Assembly: GCA_947471745.1 (NCBI GenBank)
Contig: CANJKZ010000064.1
Span: forward strand, 550,001 to 614,000
Direction: 5' to 3'
Origin: Closterium sp. Naga37s-1
Lineage: Eukaryota > Streptophyta > Zygnematophyceae > Desmidiales > Closteriaceae
Length of the DNA: 64,000 nt
The notes under the pieces: generated by a model
Seen by the model: only the letters and a program-made list of their open reading frames with translations
The model's database searches: none
Told to the model about the DNA's origin: nothing
Shown: positions 1 through 12,270 of the stretch, in pieces
Layout: the number at the start of each line of letters is the position of its first letter
How positions within the stretch are numbered: position 1 is the first letter of the stretch
Position numbers and translations under genes: made by a program

Positions 1-277
1 CCCTGCTCCCCTCCCCTCCCCTCCTCTCCAACCACCCTCTCTCCTTCATGCGCATATGCACACACCGTGACACACGTACAGCCATCATGCTAGCACAGCT
101 CCTCCTCCTCCTCCGCATGGATGGATCAATCATTGAAGGCTCATTTGCATGCCGCCCCACCGTATAAAAACACTCAATTCATGACACCCAAATGCTTCAG
201 TAAACTCTACCCCCGGCCCCGCCCCCCTCCTCCGCTCCCTCCCTCCGCCTCCCCCATTCCCCCCGCCCCTCTTCCCC

Positions 278-3200
278 ATGCCTCGCATCCCCCACAGGCC
301 TCTCATGTTCAACCGCTTCCTCTCTCTCATCTCCCTCACCAACCGTCTAGCTTCCACCATCGCCTCTTCCCCTGCCATTCCCCACCACTCCCTCCTTTCC
401 CCGCCACCCGCCACTCCTCCCCCTCCCCTCCCTTCCACCCTCGCCCTCCCACCTTTCACACTGCACCTCTTCCCTGCTTCTGAATCCGCCTCTGCTTCGC
501 TGCTGCTGGCACGAGTATGCAAGGTTCAAACATTGGTGCGGCGGGGGAGAGGACTGGGAACGGGAGCGTGGGAGGGGAGAGGTGGTGGAGTGGAAGGCAG
601 CAAGCCAGCAGGGAGTGGCACTGCTGGTGTGGGGCAGGGCCTCCTTGGAGGGGGCTTGAGGGAGGGCGCTTCTGGTGCAGGCTCAGCTGTTGTCAGCGCA
701 GCGGCAGCATCACCCGCAGCGGCAGCATCACCCGCAGCAACAAGAGCAGCAGCAGCAGCAGCAGCTGCTACAGCAGCAGTGGCAGCGTCGGCAAGGGGCG
801 GAGCAAGAAGCTCTCTGAGTGCCCGTCCCAGCTCCACTCTCCAGTCCTCCTCTACCTCTCTCCTGCCTCTCCTCCTGCAATCCATGAGCACAGCAACACC
901 ACCACGGAAACGACTACCAGCAGCAGCAGCAGCAGCAGCAGCACGTGCACGGCAGCAGCAGCCATCACGGGCAGTACCAGCGTCGCCCTGTGCAGCACTG
1001 CCATCCCCATCGCCCTGGCTGGCCCTGGACCTGCTTCTAGAGGCCTTCGTCACCAGCAAGCGAGTCCCTGCCGCGCCCACCACCATAGCCGCCCGCAGCC
1101 CTGCAAGCAGCAGTGGTGGTGATGGCAGTGGTACGGGTGTGCTGGCGCCTCCCCTGCTGGTGGGCTGCTGCTGGAGTGATGACAGCTGTCGGGCTCTTCC
1201 TGAGAGTATTGCTGGTGGGTGGTGGAGAGAGGGGAGGGGGGTGGGTATTGGGAGTGGTTGGGAGTGGGAACGGAGTGAGGGGGAGAGAGAATGTGATACG
1301 GGGGTGCAGTGGGGAGGGCTGAGGGGATGTATGAGAGATATGGAAGGGATGTGGAAGATGAGAGGGGGAAAATGAAGGATATCTAAAGGGCTGAAGGGAT
1401 GTATGAGAGATATGGAAGGGATGTGGAAGATGAGAGGGGGAAAATGAAGGATATCTAAAGGGCTGAAGGGATGTATGAGAGATATGGAAGGAAGGATATC
1501 TGTCAAGTAGTGAGAGAGGGGAAAATAGAGTGATGTTTTCTCATATTCTCCTCCGTTCCTCTCCACCCCTCCTACTGTCCGCTCTTGCTTCCATCCCCTG
1601 TTTTCCAGTCATTCCCCCCCATCCCCTCACTCCCTTCTCTCTCATTTCCCCCCTCCCTCCCCTCTCCCCCTTCCCCCCACGTTCATCAGAGGCGCTGCTG
1701 ACAGTGAAGCAGGTGCACGGGGCGTCATGGCACGAGTGCCTGCTGCACCTCTTCCTCTCCCTCTTCCGCCTCGTCGCTCGCTCCCCATCCTCTGTCCGTA
1801 ACAACGCCCCTTCCTGCCTGCCTGCGTGCCTGCCTGCGTGCCCGCCCGCCCGCCTGTCTGCCACACGCCCTCCCCCCGTCACATCACACGCCTGTTCCGT
1901 GTGTCCCCTCGCTTTTGCATTGTCTTATGATTCTGTTGCATTACTATTTCAGTTGTAACGCCCTGCCCCACTCACGCCGTCTCCTTCCCGCTCTCTCCTC
2001 TGCCACTGCCTCTCTCTGTCGCTCTCTGTTTGCCCCTCTCCCTGCTCGAACTGGCATCCTACGCTCATCCCTTTTTGTCTCCCACGTTGCTCTCATCCCC
2101 TCTTCTTCTCCCCTGCCTTCCCTCCCTCCCTCCCTGCCTTTCCTCCCTCCCTCCCCATTCCCCCAGGCAAGCTCCATCCCTGCCGGCCCTTCCTCCTCCT
2201 CTCCGTCTGCTCCCTCCCTCCCGTCCCAAGACCCTTCTTCTGCTGCTGCTGCGGCATCTTCCGCGCTTTCTCCTGCTCCGCCCTCCCTGCCCACCCCCTA
2301 CGACTTATCAGACGAGGACGGGCGCTTGTCCCTCTGCCTGTGCCTGGGCCCCATGGCCGTTGCCAGCTTGCTCCAGCTATGCGAGAAGAAGGTGCGCATG
2401 GGGGAAGGAGCACGCGAAATGGGTGCAGCCAGGCGGAAGAGAGGAAGGGGGAGGGATGGTAGAGCTGTGGGGCAGTTAGGGGGAGCGGGTGGGCGGAAAA
2501 GAGGCGCAGGAAGGGGGGGGTTGGTGCAAGGGCAGAGGAAACGGCCGTGGCAGCGGATGGATGGGATGGCAGAAGGGACAGGGGGGGATGGGAGGGGAGG
2601 AAGGAAGGATGAAAAGGGTGATGAGGAGGAGGAGGAGGGGGAAGAGGAAGAGGATGTGATGACTGTGGATTACGAGGGGATGGAGCTGGAGGGGAGGGAA
2701 GTAGGGGATGAAGGGGAAGCGGATGAGGATGAGGACCAGGAGGAGGGGTTGCCTTCTGCCACCGCGGCTGCATGCAGCGATCCCCATGCTACCAGCACTG
2801 CCGCCACCGCCGCCACCCCTGCATCACCATCAGCAGCAGCAGCGGCAGTGGAGGCTGCGGAGGCGGTGGAGAAGGCGCAGGCAGCGGTGCAGGAGGGGCT
2901 GGTGGGCGCGCTGGGGTCAGTGCGTGTGTTCCGCCACCTGCACCTGCCGGTGTTCCTTGCCGGATCGCCCCTTGCTGTCCCCCATGCCACTGCCTCTGCT
3001 CTCGGTGCCTCTGCTGAAGGTCTGTTGCTGCGTGCATGCATGCTTGCTTGCACTCTTGTCCGCATGCACGTGCACATGCACACACATGCATGCCACTGCA
3101 CCATCCATACTTTCTCCATTTCCCGCTTCCTCTTACGTCTGTCCCTTCCCACCCTCTTCTTCCTCCCCTCCGCTTCCCCCTTACCTCTTCCCACCCTTCT

Positions 3201-6200
3201 CTTTCCCCCCTCCCCTTTCCCCTTACTCCTTCCCTCCCTCCTCTCTCCCCCTCCCCTTCCACCCCCCCCGTTACCCCCCTCTCCTTCCCACCCTTCTCTC
3301 CTGATTACTCTTGTCTCACTTCCCACCCCTCTCCTTGCCTCGCCCTCTCGCCTCCCCCTCTCCCCTTTGCAGAGCTCACCATCTGGCATTTCACAGTGGA
3401 GGCATGCTACCGCCGGGGCCTCATGCCTGCTTCTGAGACACTGCAAAGACCAAGCCCCCTTCTTCTCCCTCCCCCCCAACACCATCCACCCTGTCATCCT
3501 CCCGCCCTTCTCTCCCTTTGCAGAGCTCACCATCTGGCATTTCACAGTGGAGGCATGCTACCGCCGCGGCCTCATCCCCCCCGCCACCGCCTTCACCCTC
3601 CTGCCGCTCCTCTCCTCAGGCCTCCCCCTCCTCCGCCTCTGCTCTCAATCCTCCACCTCGCCATCCGCCGCTGCTGCTGGCACTGGTGGTGCCTCTGGCC
3701 CCCTTGCTGCCTCCTCGGCCTCTGCAGCCCAGTCCCCCATGGGGGGATCGGCTGCCTGGTCTCACTTCACTGCCAACGGCCCTCTCTCGCTCCCGCTCTT
3801 TGCCTCGCTATCCGCACACCCAGCCACGAGGTATGCCAATTTGAGGCGCTTCTTGTTTGGAGCGCCTACGAGTTTTCTCCCAGCCACAAGCAGGTTCATT
3901 TTTAGGTACGTTTGCCGTAGTTTTGATCACTCGGTGTGATTGCAATGGTCAGGTAAATGAAAGAGAGCATCTCAGTGGCGTATATTTCTCCGGGCCAAGC
4001 AAGAAAGAGGCGAGTTTAAGATGCCTCGAACATGGTAGGCCGAGGTAGAAGGAGTCACGAGTGACAGTCCTGGAAAAACCTTCTCCCCAACGTTCCCCTC
4101 CCCTCCTTTTTGCCCCCTTTCCTCTTCTCCCTTCTCCTCTCCTCTCTCCCCTCTCCCCCCCACCACCCCCGGCAGTCAGGAGGAGCTGCTGCTGGCGTTT
4201 CACCTGGCAGCGTCGGAGTCCCCCTGGGCGCCCGCTGCGGCGTCTGTGCTCTGCGGTGCCACTCTGCGCCTCAGCTGGCACCTCCAGGTGCGCTACATGG
4301 GGGGGAGGAGGGGGATTAGCGGTGAGGGGTATTAATGGTGGATGAGCGGATGAGGGATGAAGGAGGGGGCAGGGAAGAGGGGTTAGGCGGGGCGGGGAGG
4401 AGGGGTGAGGGGCTGATGGGGGTTCATGGGGCTGAGGCAGAGATAAGGGGGGGAGGAGGGGGATGAGCAGTGAGGGAAGGAGAAAGGGTGAGGTGAGGGC
4501 GCTGATGGGGGGAAACGGGGCTCAGCGGGGGAAGAGCAGAAGGCTGATTTGGGGTCAAAGATTCTCTTTCCACTGAAGCCTTCTCCTACTTCTCCTCTTT
4601 TTGTCTCCCCACTCATTTTCCCCGCACCTCCCATCCTTGCCTCCTCCCCTCGCAGGGGCTAGCAGCATCCCTAGTGACGCACCTCCTCTCCTCTCTCTCA
4701 CGCTCAGCCATCGTAGCTGCGTCACAGGTCTACCCCTCTACTACACCCGCCGCCCTGCCTCCGTTCTTCTCCGACTCCCCTCGCCTCTCCTCCCCGCCTC
4801 CCCCTGCTGCCCACGCGCCTTCCGCAGCATCAGCCGCCTCAGCAGGAGGAGGGGGGGGAGGAGCAGCAGCAGCAGGAGGGGCAGGGGGGGCTGCAGCAGG
4901 GGGAGGAGAAGCAGCAGCAGCGGCGCCGGCGGCGGCAGCAGTGGTAGCAGCAGCATCAGGCATAGCCATGTCGTCTCTGGATCGACTGCTGGCAGGGCTG
5001 CTGGGCCGATCCGCCACGCATGTGCTCCGACTGCATGGCCAGGTCAGTTTCCCTGCTATGCCATGCCATGCCATGCCATGCCATGCCTGCCTTCTCGGTT
5101 TCCCTGCCAATTCTGCTCCTCTTGGCCCCGGCCACTTCCCGCATCATCTTTCCTTTCCTCCCCCTCCCCTCCTGTCCCCAACCCACCTTCTTCGCACCCT
5201 CCAACCCTACCCCTTACCACTACTGTAACATCCATAAACAAACACATGATGTTATAAATGCCGGTTTCCCTTCCCTTCATTCTCACGCCCCCGCAACTCC
5301 CTCGCTTCCCTCCCACCCTCTCACCCCCGCCTTCCATGGCCCAATCGGCCTCTCCCCCTTCTCCCCTCCCCCACGCCACCAGCTGCCCCGGGTAGCAGCA
5401 GCGCTGCTGCCTCTCACAGAGGCCTTTGGCCGCCTGCCCATCCAATCTGCGGACCGCGACCCAACAACACCAGCAGCAGGTGGAGCAGCAGCTGCAGCAG
5501 CACCTGCACACACACCCACTGCCCTTCTGCCAGGCAGCCACAACATTTTTTCCCGGGCAGCTGTGCTACTCTTGCTGGTGCAGGAGTCTCTCGAACCGCT
5601 TTCGAGAATGCCACACTCCCGTTTCTCCTCCTTCACTCCGCCTTCAACCCATCCCTCCTCCCATCCCTCGGCTCTCTCCTCGTTATATGCACCTGCTTGC
5701 GGATCCAGAGCGTATGGGGGGGGTGCTTTGAATCAACCGTTCTTGGGTGCATGCCATGTGTCTCTCGAGCTGTTGCTGTGTATGGCTAACAGGGAGGCAG
5801 CTTCCGTTAATGATGGTGCTGCTGCTCCTGCTGCTGCTGGTTCTGGTCATGGTGGTGGTGGTGGTGATGGTGGTGGCGTAGGGTTGCTGAGCAATGGTGC
5901 AGCGGCAGCAGAAGCATCTGCAGCACCAGCAGCAGCGCCTATTATACCTCTAGTAATTCCTGCCTCTCTCCCGCACGCCCTTTCTCTCCTCACCCTGGAC
6001 AACCCAACTCACCCTAACACATTCCCAACCGCCACCGCCACCACCACCCCTCCCAACCCCATCTCTACCCCCACTACCGCCACCACTCACACACCACAAG
6101 ACACTACACAACCACCAGCACCCGTGCCGTCTTCCCAAGTGCCCGACAATGCGTGCAGTGCTCATGACTTATGGGAGGTGCTGCGACGGGTGGTGCCGGG

Positions 6201-6531
6201 GGCCATGGGCATAGCACACACCACCCAGGGGGGTGCCGCAGGAGAGGGAGCAGCAGCAGCAGGAGGAGGCGGTGATGGCGCTGCTGGTGGGGCTGCTGCT
6301 GCTGGTGGGGCTGGGGAGGGGGGTGCGATGGGAGGGCTGACAGGGTGGGTGGTGGTGCGGGCTGCACCGGCTGCAGTGGAGGCAATTCTACAGGCTGTGG
6401 TTGCGGGGAAGCTCGCCCCCAAAACCGCCACCAGTGGTGAGCCTGCCTGCCAGTTTGGTGAATGGATGGAAAGACATGCTGTGAGAGGGTACTCGTGCAG
6501 TCACACACATGGCCTGCTAGCCTCCTCCTCA

Positions 6532-6606
<75 letters not shown>

Positions 6607-9600
6607 TCCACTTTCTCCCTCCCCTCTTTTCCCCCCATCTCCTCCCGTTTCTCTCCCCCCTCTCCCTTCTTATCCCCCTCTCTCCCCCCCCTCTTCCCTT
6701 CTTCCCCCTCCCCTCTTCTTCCCCCTCCCCCCCTCCCGCTCTCGCTTCTCCTTTCTTCTTTCTCCCCCGCAGCTCTATCTAACCTAGTGGCTCTGGCGCC
6801 CCCAGCAGCAGCAGCCGTGGCGTGCTGTCTCTCCTCCTCCCTCACCTCGGCACACATCACCATCCCCCTCTCCTCCCACCCCGACTGGCCGCAAGCCGCC
6901 ATTCCTGCCTCCTCCCTCCGCACCGCTCTCAACCACTTGAGGATCGGGTTGCTTGATATGGGACTCTACACGCCGCCCATGACAGGTGCGTGCGTGCTTG
7001 ACATACAGCTGGGTTCTGGGATGGGGCTGGGCCTGAGCTTGGCTGAGGTTGGGGGTAATGGTGGGAGTGCATGGGGGGTCACCACGCGTGCATTCCATCT
7101 CCCCCTTTATGGGGGATCACCATTGCTGGACTGTACGCCATCCATCACACCCTTCACACTCCCTTGCCATGCCACTCCCTTGCCACTCCCTTGCCACTCC
7201 CTTGCCACTCCCTTGCCACTCCCTTGCCACTCCCTTGCCACTCCCTTGCCACTCCCTTGCCACTCCCTTGCCACTCCCTTGCCACTCCCTTGCCACTCCC
7301 TTGCCACTCCCTTGCCACTCCCTTGCCACTCCCGTCTTGTTAATCTCCCCTTAGCCCCGTTTCTCGAACCCGTCTCACAGCTCCCTTGTTGTTTGTCACT
7401 TTTATCCTCTTCCCCCTTCCTTTCTATGTACGCCTTCCCCCACCATCAGACCCAACCGCAAGCCCCACGCTCCCCCTACCCATGGCGCTCTTCCTCTCCT
7501 TTGTCACGGACCTTAAGCTCCGCTCCTCCTCCCGCTCCTCCACCCCTTCCTCCACCTCTGCCACTGCCACCTCCTTCTCCGCTCCATTATCCCCCACCCA
7601 GTTGTCCTCTACTCCCTCTTCCGCCCTCTCTTCCGCCCTTTCCTCTTCCGCCTCCCACTCTGCCTTACCCCCTGGGAGCCCCTCTCCCCTCTACCACCTG
7701 CTCCTGCTGCTCCTCCTGCGCTCCTCCTTCCGAGCCTCTCCTTCCATGGGAGCTTCAGTGCTCGCAGCGGCACTTGGCGCACCTGCTGCCGGCCCTTCTG
7801 CCGCTGCCACTCCCACGCAAACAACCGCAGCTAGTGCCACTCCAACAACCACAGCCAATTCAACCGTCACAACCATCACAAACACCACCACCACCACCAC
7901 CAACACTATCAACACTGCCAGCGGCAGCACTGGCAGCGGCGGCGGCAGCAGCAGCAGCAGCAGCAGCAGCGGGGTGGGTTGCCTGGCAGCGAAACTGCCT
8001 CTCAGGGCAGTGCTGGAGCCAGCAATAGCGGAGCTTATTTGTCATGACCCTCGCTTGCTCTCTGCTCTTGCCGGCCAGACCATGCACGCCCTCTCCTACC
8101 GCGGCGCTGCAGAACCCCCCCTGCCCCTGCTGCTACTGCTCTCCCCTGCTGCTCTCGCCTCTGCTTCCTGGCCCTCCTCCCGTCTACATGCCACTGCTTG
8201 CTCCTCCCCTGCTGCTGCTGCTGCTGCTGCTGGTAGCAGTGCTGGTGGTGGCGGTGGTGGTGCTGGGGCAATTAGGCCGAGAGGTGAGCCTGGCAGCAGC
8301 GGCGGCGCAGCAGCAGCGGTGCACACACTGCCAGCGCATCGCAACGGCAGTGTGGGTGATCTGGACGGGTCCTGCTCGCTGCTCGGCCTGCCTCCCATCC
8401 CACAAGTCCGCGACGCAGCCCTGCCAGGAGCCGCAGGGGGAAAGGCCGATCAAGGACTGGACCCCACAGATCCCTCCGCAGCAGCTGCAGGAACAGCAGG
8501 AGGAGGCGCAGGAGGAGGGGGGGGAGGAGTGGCAGGTGGTGGTTCAATTGGTAACCCTTCTGGTGCAGACCCAGGCAGTTTTGCTGCAGGAGGGGGGCTG
8601 ACTGCAGCAGGTGTGTGGCTGAGTCTCCCTGCTGTGCTGGCAGGGCGGGAGGCGCTGCTGTGTGATGCTGTGCTTGCAGCTGTCGTTACTCAAGCTGCTG
8701 CTATGGTGGTGGGGCGGGGGGAGGGAGGGTCCACTGCTTGGATTGCAGGCGGGCTAATGAGGGGGCAAGGGGAGGGAGCGGTGGACGGAGGAGGTGCAGG
8801 GGGGCCAGCGGCAGGAGGGGCTGCTGCTGCTGCTGCCGCTGCTGCTGCTGCGGCGGCGGCGGCAATGGCAATGGGAGTGGGTGGGGGTGTGCTGGCCGGA
8901 GTAGCATCCACCCCCGTACCATCCTCCCTGCCTCCTCTCCTGTCCTCCTCGCCTCTCTGGTTCACACCATCCGCTGCTGCTGCTCTCTCCTCTTCAACCA
9001 CTGTAGCAGCCATGCTGCTCTACCTGACAGGTGGCAGCGCGGGATTGGACGATTTGCTTGGCCGAGCCATACCCTCATGGTTACATGCCTGCTCCACGTC
9101 CTCCCCAGCTGCTGCTGCTCTGGCTGTCAATGCCGCTGCTGCCGCCGCCGCCACTACCGCTGCTGGTGCTGCTGCCACAGCTCCCACTATCGCCCGTGTG
9201 CCTGCTTTCCCCGGTTCCTCATCCATTCCTTCTTCTGCCAAGCCGACAGGCCCCGGTTCTGCTGCTGCCGCTGCCGCTGCCGCCGCTGCTGCGTCTGCTT
9301 CTGGTGGTGCTGCTGATGGCAGCGCCGCTGCTACGGCACCACCCAGCAGCCCTTTTCCCCCTTCCTTTCTAGAGGGCATAGTGTCCGAAGTACAGTGCTT
9401 TGCCCTCGCCTCTCTCGCTTTCAAATGCCTGCTCCTCGCCTCAAGCAACCCTTCTGCTGCCACTGCAAACCGCTCTACCACACTCCCTACCACCACTGCC
9501 AACTCCCCTTCTTTGCACCCACAAACCAGTGCGAGCACGAAACTCCAGGAGCTCTTCTCGTCGCATTGGGCAGCACTCGCTGTCCCACGCTCCCAGCCAA

Positions 9601-9860
9601 GATATCCCGGAAAGCTACCAGTGCTGAGCTACATGCAACACACGCACTGGCAGCAGCAGTGGCATCTGTATACCGTCTCGTTTGTCTCTCTCGCGCTGCG
9701 CTGGGCTCCGGCATGGGTGCAGCAGCTGGGGGAGGAGGCGCTAGGCAGCATGGCAGCATGCTTGGCGGCAGGTGGGGAGGTGGAGTTGGCTGGTAGAGTG
9801 ACCCGCGTGGGGCGCAGGGCACGCCCGGGACTGGCTTTAGAGGTTGCGCTCTGTGGGTAG
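278..9860 (+). CDS. MED33: Mediator complex subunit 33 (MED33/RFR1 type), 5' partial, multi-exon
   Basis: This is a plant-type subunit of the Mediator complex, which links transcription factors to RNA polymerase II in the nucleus. Segments that match the family as I remember it, in order, are WLALDLLLEAF (about 1010), VHGASWHECLLHLFLSLFRL (about 1710), LTIWHFTVEACYRRGL (3526), LLGRSATHVLRLHGQ joined to LPRVAAALLPLTEAFG (5000/5383), LPLPMALFLSF (7476), YLTGGSAGLDDLLGRAIPSW (9020) and WQQQWHLYTVSFVSLALRWA (9649). A phase-consistent exon set is ..1130, 1690-1793, 2167-3019, 3524-3830, 4176-4287, 4656-5042, 5383-6436, 6773-6985 and 7450-9860, with stop TAG at 9858. The 1793 donor and the uninterrupted 5383-6436 exon are the least certain parts. 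The roughly 350 N-terminal residues expected must lie left of the window; 278 is only the first Met of the open frame. The in-window product would be about 2,100 residues, well above the roughly 1,300 usual for the whole family, because of Ala, Gly and Ser runs. Confidence 0.8.
1317..1495. repeat. 72-bp tandem repeat in a MED33 intron
   Basis: Two and a half copies of a 72-bp unit lie in the 1131-1689 intron of MED33. The word GATGTATGAGAGATATGG recurs at 1326, 1398 and 1470. Copies are nearly identical. I see no coding role. Confidence 0.85.
3361..3575 (+). repeat. Partial duplicate of a MED33 exon (3361-3424 and 3513-3575)
   Basis: The acceptor and first part of the MED33 exon that starts at 3524 occur twice, at 3361-3424 and 3513-3575, nearly identical. 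Both copies keep the CAG acceptor and the LTIWHFTVEAC coding. Only the second runs on into conserved protein. The first copy gives way to a decayed TTCTGAGAC-like motif at 3430-3440 and polypyrimidine sequence, so it is probably a pseudo-exon inside the intron. It belongs to the palindrome-linked duplication class. Confidence 0.8.
3819..3895 (+). repeat. Short duplicate around the MED33 donor at 3831, with an inverted-repeat spacer
   Basis: The segment CCCAGCCACGAGGT at the exon end recurs as CCCAGCCACAAGCAGGT near 3880. The spacer carries inverted arms, TTTGAGGCGCT and AGCGCCTACGAG, around a short loop. This looks like a longer-looped or decayed case of the palindrome-linked duplications. 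Confidence 0.5.
5057..5086. repeat. CCATG pentanucleotide microsatellite
   Basis: About five copies of ATGCC/CCATG lie just after the MED33 exon that ends at 5042, in the intron. Confidence 0.85.
6535..6602. repeat. (TC)n microsatellite in a MED33 intron
   Basis: An uninterrupted TC dinucleotide run of over 60 bp lies in the 6437-6772 intron, followed by a polypyrimidine stretch up to the CAG acceptor at 6770-6772. Confidence 0.95.
7162..7333. repeat. 11-bp minisatellite (TTGCCACTCCC)n in a MED33 intron
   Basis: About fifteen near-perfect copies of TTGCCACTCCC lie in the 6986-7449 intron. Open frames across it are repeat artefacts. Confidence 0.95.
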
Positions 9861-10590
9861 GCCGTGGGTGCAGCAGCTAGGGGAGGAGGCGTTGGGCAGC
9901 ATGGCAGCATGCTTGGCAGCAGGTGGGGAGGTGGAGTTGGATGGTAGGGTCACCCGCGTGGGGCGCAGGGCACGCCCGGGACTGGCTTTAGAGGTTGCGC
10001 TCTGTGGGTAGGCCGTGGGTGCAGCAGCTAGGGGAGGAGGCGTTGGGCAGCATGGCAGCATGCTTGGCAGCAGGTGGGGAGGTGGAGTTGGATGGTAGGG
10101 TCACCCGCGTGGGGCGCAGGGCACGCCTGGGACTGGCTTTAGAGGTTGCGCTCTGTGGGTAGGCCGTGGGTGCAGCAGCTAGGGGAGGAGGCGTTGGGCA
10201 GCATGGCAGCATGCTTGGCAGCAGGTGGGGAGGTGGAGTTGGATGGTAGGGTCACCCGCGTGGGGCGCAGGGCACGCCTGGGACTGGCTTTAGAGGTTGC
10301 GCTCTGTGGGTAGGCCGTGGGTGCAGCAGCTAGGGGAGGAGGCGTTGGGCAGCATGGCAGCATGCTTGGCAGCAGGTGGGGAGGTGGAGTTGGATGGTAG
10401 GGTCACCCGCGTGGGGCGCAGGGCACGCCCAGGACTGGCTTTAGAGGTTGCGCTTTGTGGGTAAGAAGGACGCGTATCTTTTAGGGGCCTACAGAGCGGA
10501 TTTGGCTGGTAGAGTCACTTGCATGGGGCGCAGGGCACGTCCAGTCCAGGGACTGGCCTTTTAGGTGGCGCTCTGTGGGTAGGCCGTGGT
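9715..10590 (+). repeat. 151-bp tandem array derived from the 3' coding end of MED33
   Basis: The last roughly 150 bp of MED33 coding sequence are the first copy, beginning at GGGTGCAGCAGCT (9715). Four further copies begin at 9866, 10017, 10168 and 10319, spaced exactly 151 bp, and the array breaks at about 10463. A diverged partial copy lies at about 10496-10590. The downstream copies are more alike to each other than to the coding copy; for example they share TTGGATGG where the gene has TTGGCTGG. They begin beyond the stop codon, and 151 is not a multiple of three, so they do not extend the protein. Confidence 0.92.
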
Positions 10591-10765
10591 TGGGACAGAG
10601 TGTGTGGAAGGTGGGTGCGTGGGAAGTGGAAAGGGAGGTGGGTGGGAGGTGGGTTTGCGGTGTGTGGGGTTGGTCGAATGGTGTGTGGAGGACGGGTGGG
10701 AGGTGTGTGGGAGGTGGGTGGAGGTATGTGGGAGGTTGGTGTGTGGGAGGCAAGGTGGGTTTATA
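10590..10765. repeat. GTGGGAGGTGGGTGG-like G/T-rich minisatellite
   Basis: Degenerate repetition of GTGGGAGGT/GTGGGAGG words follows the 151-bp array. No coding signal was seen. The stretch on to 10894 is unremarkable. Confidence 0.75.
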
Positions 10766-10899
10766 CCCTTTGAATAGTGGCCGGTAGCGTGTGCGTGTGT
10801 GTTTGGCAGTTGTGGGCAAGTAGTATATTGTTCCTCTGCACGCTGTACAATGCACAGTGCACGCCCTTTGGGGTGTGCAGCAATTAGTGTTACTATCTA

Positions 10900-11106
10900 T
10901 GTTAGATTAGGAGAGGACTTAGGAGACTAGGGTATGGGGGCTTGCATGAATGTCGAGAAGGTTGAGCAAAGAAGAGGGGTTCACTATAGAGTTGGAAGTA
11001 CAAGTAGGCAAGAGCAAAGGGATAGGGTGCACCACCAACGGTTGATTCTAATAGCTAACTAATACACTAGCAAGCTGTAGACAGTTATAAGATATATAAT
11101 TCAACA
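10900..11106 (-). repeat. 3' LTR of the TRIM-like element
   Basis: 207 bp, related to 12040-12270 and strongest over its right half (words such as CTAACTAATACACTAGCAAGCTGTAG shortened to CACTAGCAAGCTGTAG). It is flanked on the left by the ATCTA target duplication. Confidence 0.8.
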
Positions 11107-12039
11107 CACCCCCGTAACTGCCTACGGCTTTAGCTAGTGGTGTCTGGCACCAGGTCGCCTGGAGAGTGGTTGCTGTAGCTGGGATAGGCACAGAAACAGC
11201 GGTGGCTGACCGGCAGCACCTGTGAAAGCCAGAACGGAGGAGGGCGCGGAGAGCGCGGAGGAGGGCTGGGATAGCCGGAGGGCGAAGGATGCTGGTCGCT
11301 CGCCATCTACGAGCAAACACAACTGTTGGTGAGGAGGAGGAAGCTGCTGGTGGTGCACAGGAGGAGAGCAGAGGAGAGGCGGCTGGAAGAGAGGAGATAG
11401 GAGGAGGAGATGCGGCTGGAGGAGAGGAGAGGAGGAGGAGATGCGGCTGGAGGAGAGGAGAGGAGGAGGAGATGCGAGGAGAGGAGGAGGATGATTGGCG
11501 GCGGCTCTGGGTATGCTCGTCACCCCTTCACCCTCCCCCTCCCGCCACCCACTCACCCTTCCCCCCCACGGCTGCATCCGCGGAAGGGAGAGAGGGGGGG
11601 AGAGGGGCGGCGGTTGAGTTTGCAGAATCCTTCTCGCCACCCCCTTACCCTCCCCCCCACAGCCCGCCACCTCCACCTCCACCCCCGTGTCTCCCCACTG
11701 GCCGCCACCCCCACCACCTCGCGCTAACACGGCAGCAGTCGCTAGCGCGGTTGGCGCTGGCGGGAGCATGGGTGGGGGGAACGGGGAGCCGCGACAGAGG
11801 TCGCGCAGGGCGCGACGGGATGCCGCACCAGAGGCGCGGCAGGGAGCCGCGATGGGGGTCCGCGGCGAGCGTGACGGGGGGGCACGCACAGTTCGCCGCC
11901 ATGACCGTTGCGACCGTCGCGACAGGTTCAGAGACTGACGCGCGACGGGGGGCGAAACGAGAGAGGCGCGACGGGGAAGCCATGAGAGAATGAACGGGTG
12001 GGCCCATTTAGGTCCGAGGAGCTTAGTAGCTCAATACCA

Positions 12040-12270
12040 TGTTAGAACACGCTCTTAACTCTTGACTTAGTAACTTAGGGTTTACCTAGGAAGCGTGAGT
12101 GTCGAGAGTGAGCATGGCAAGAGAATTGGGCAAAGAGGGGATTCACTAAGGAATGTTTACAAGATATAGGATAGGGGAGAGGATAGGGTACACCACCAGC
12201 AGTTGAACCTAATAACTAACTAATACACTAGCAAGCTGTAGGCAGTTAGGATATGCAATATAATTCAACA
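12040..12270 (-). repeat. 5' LTR of the TRIM-like element
   Basis: 231 bp, with TG...CA ends on the minus strand. It is followed on the right by the second ATCTA and bordered on the left (downstream on the minus strand) by the primer-site-like TGGTATTGAGC. Confidence 0.8.

Larger units (their letters stand above)
10900..12270 (-). mobile_element. TRIM-like non-autonomous LTR retrotransposon (older copy)
   Basis: On the minus strand two LTRs begin TGTTGAATTATA and end CTAACA, at 12040-12270 (5') and 10900-11106 (3'). A 5-bp target duplication ATCTA flanks the element at 10895-10899 and 12271-12275. Next to the 5' LTR is TGGTATTGAGC, resembling the initiator tRNA-Met primer site, and a G-rich purine tract abuts the 3' LTR. 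The interior is under 1 kb, GC-rich with GAGGAG repeats, and encodes no gag, protease, reverse transcriptase or integrase that I can see, so movement would need enzymes supplied in trans. The LTRs differ in length (207 and 231 bp) with several substitutions, suggesting an old insertion. Confidence 0.82.

Noticed and set aside
9715-10463. CRISPR array
   Set aside because: It is a contiguous 151-bp tandem repeat without spacers, in eukaryotic DNA. The 22-bp and 11-bp arrays are rejected for the same reason.
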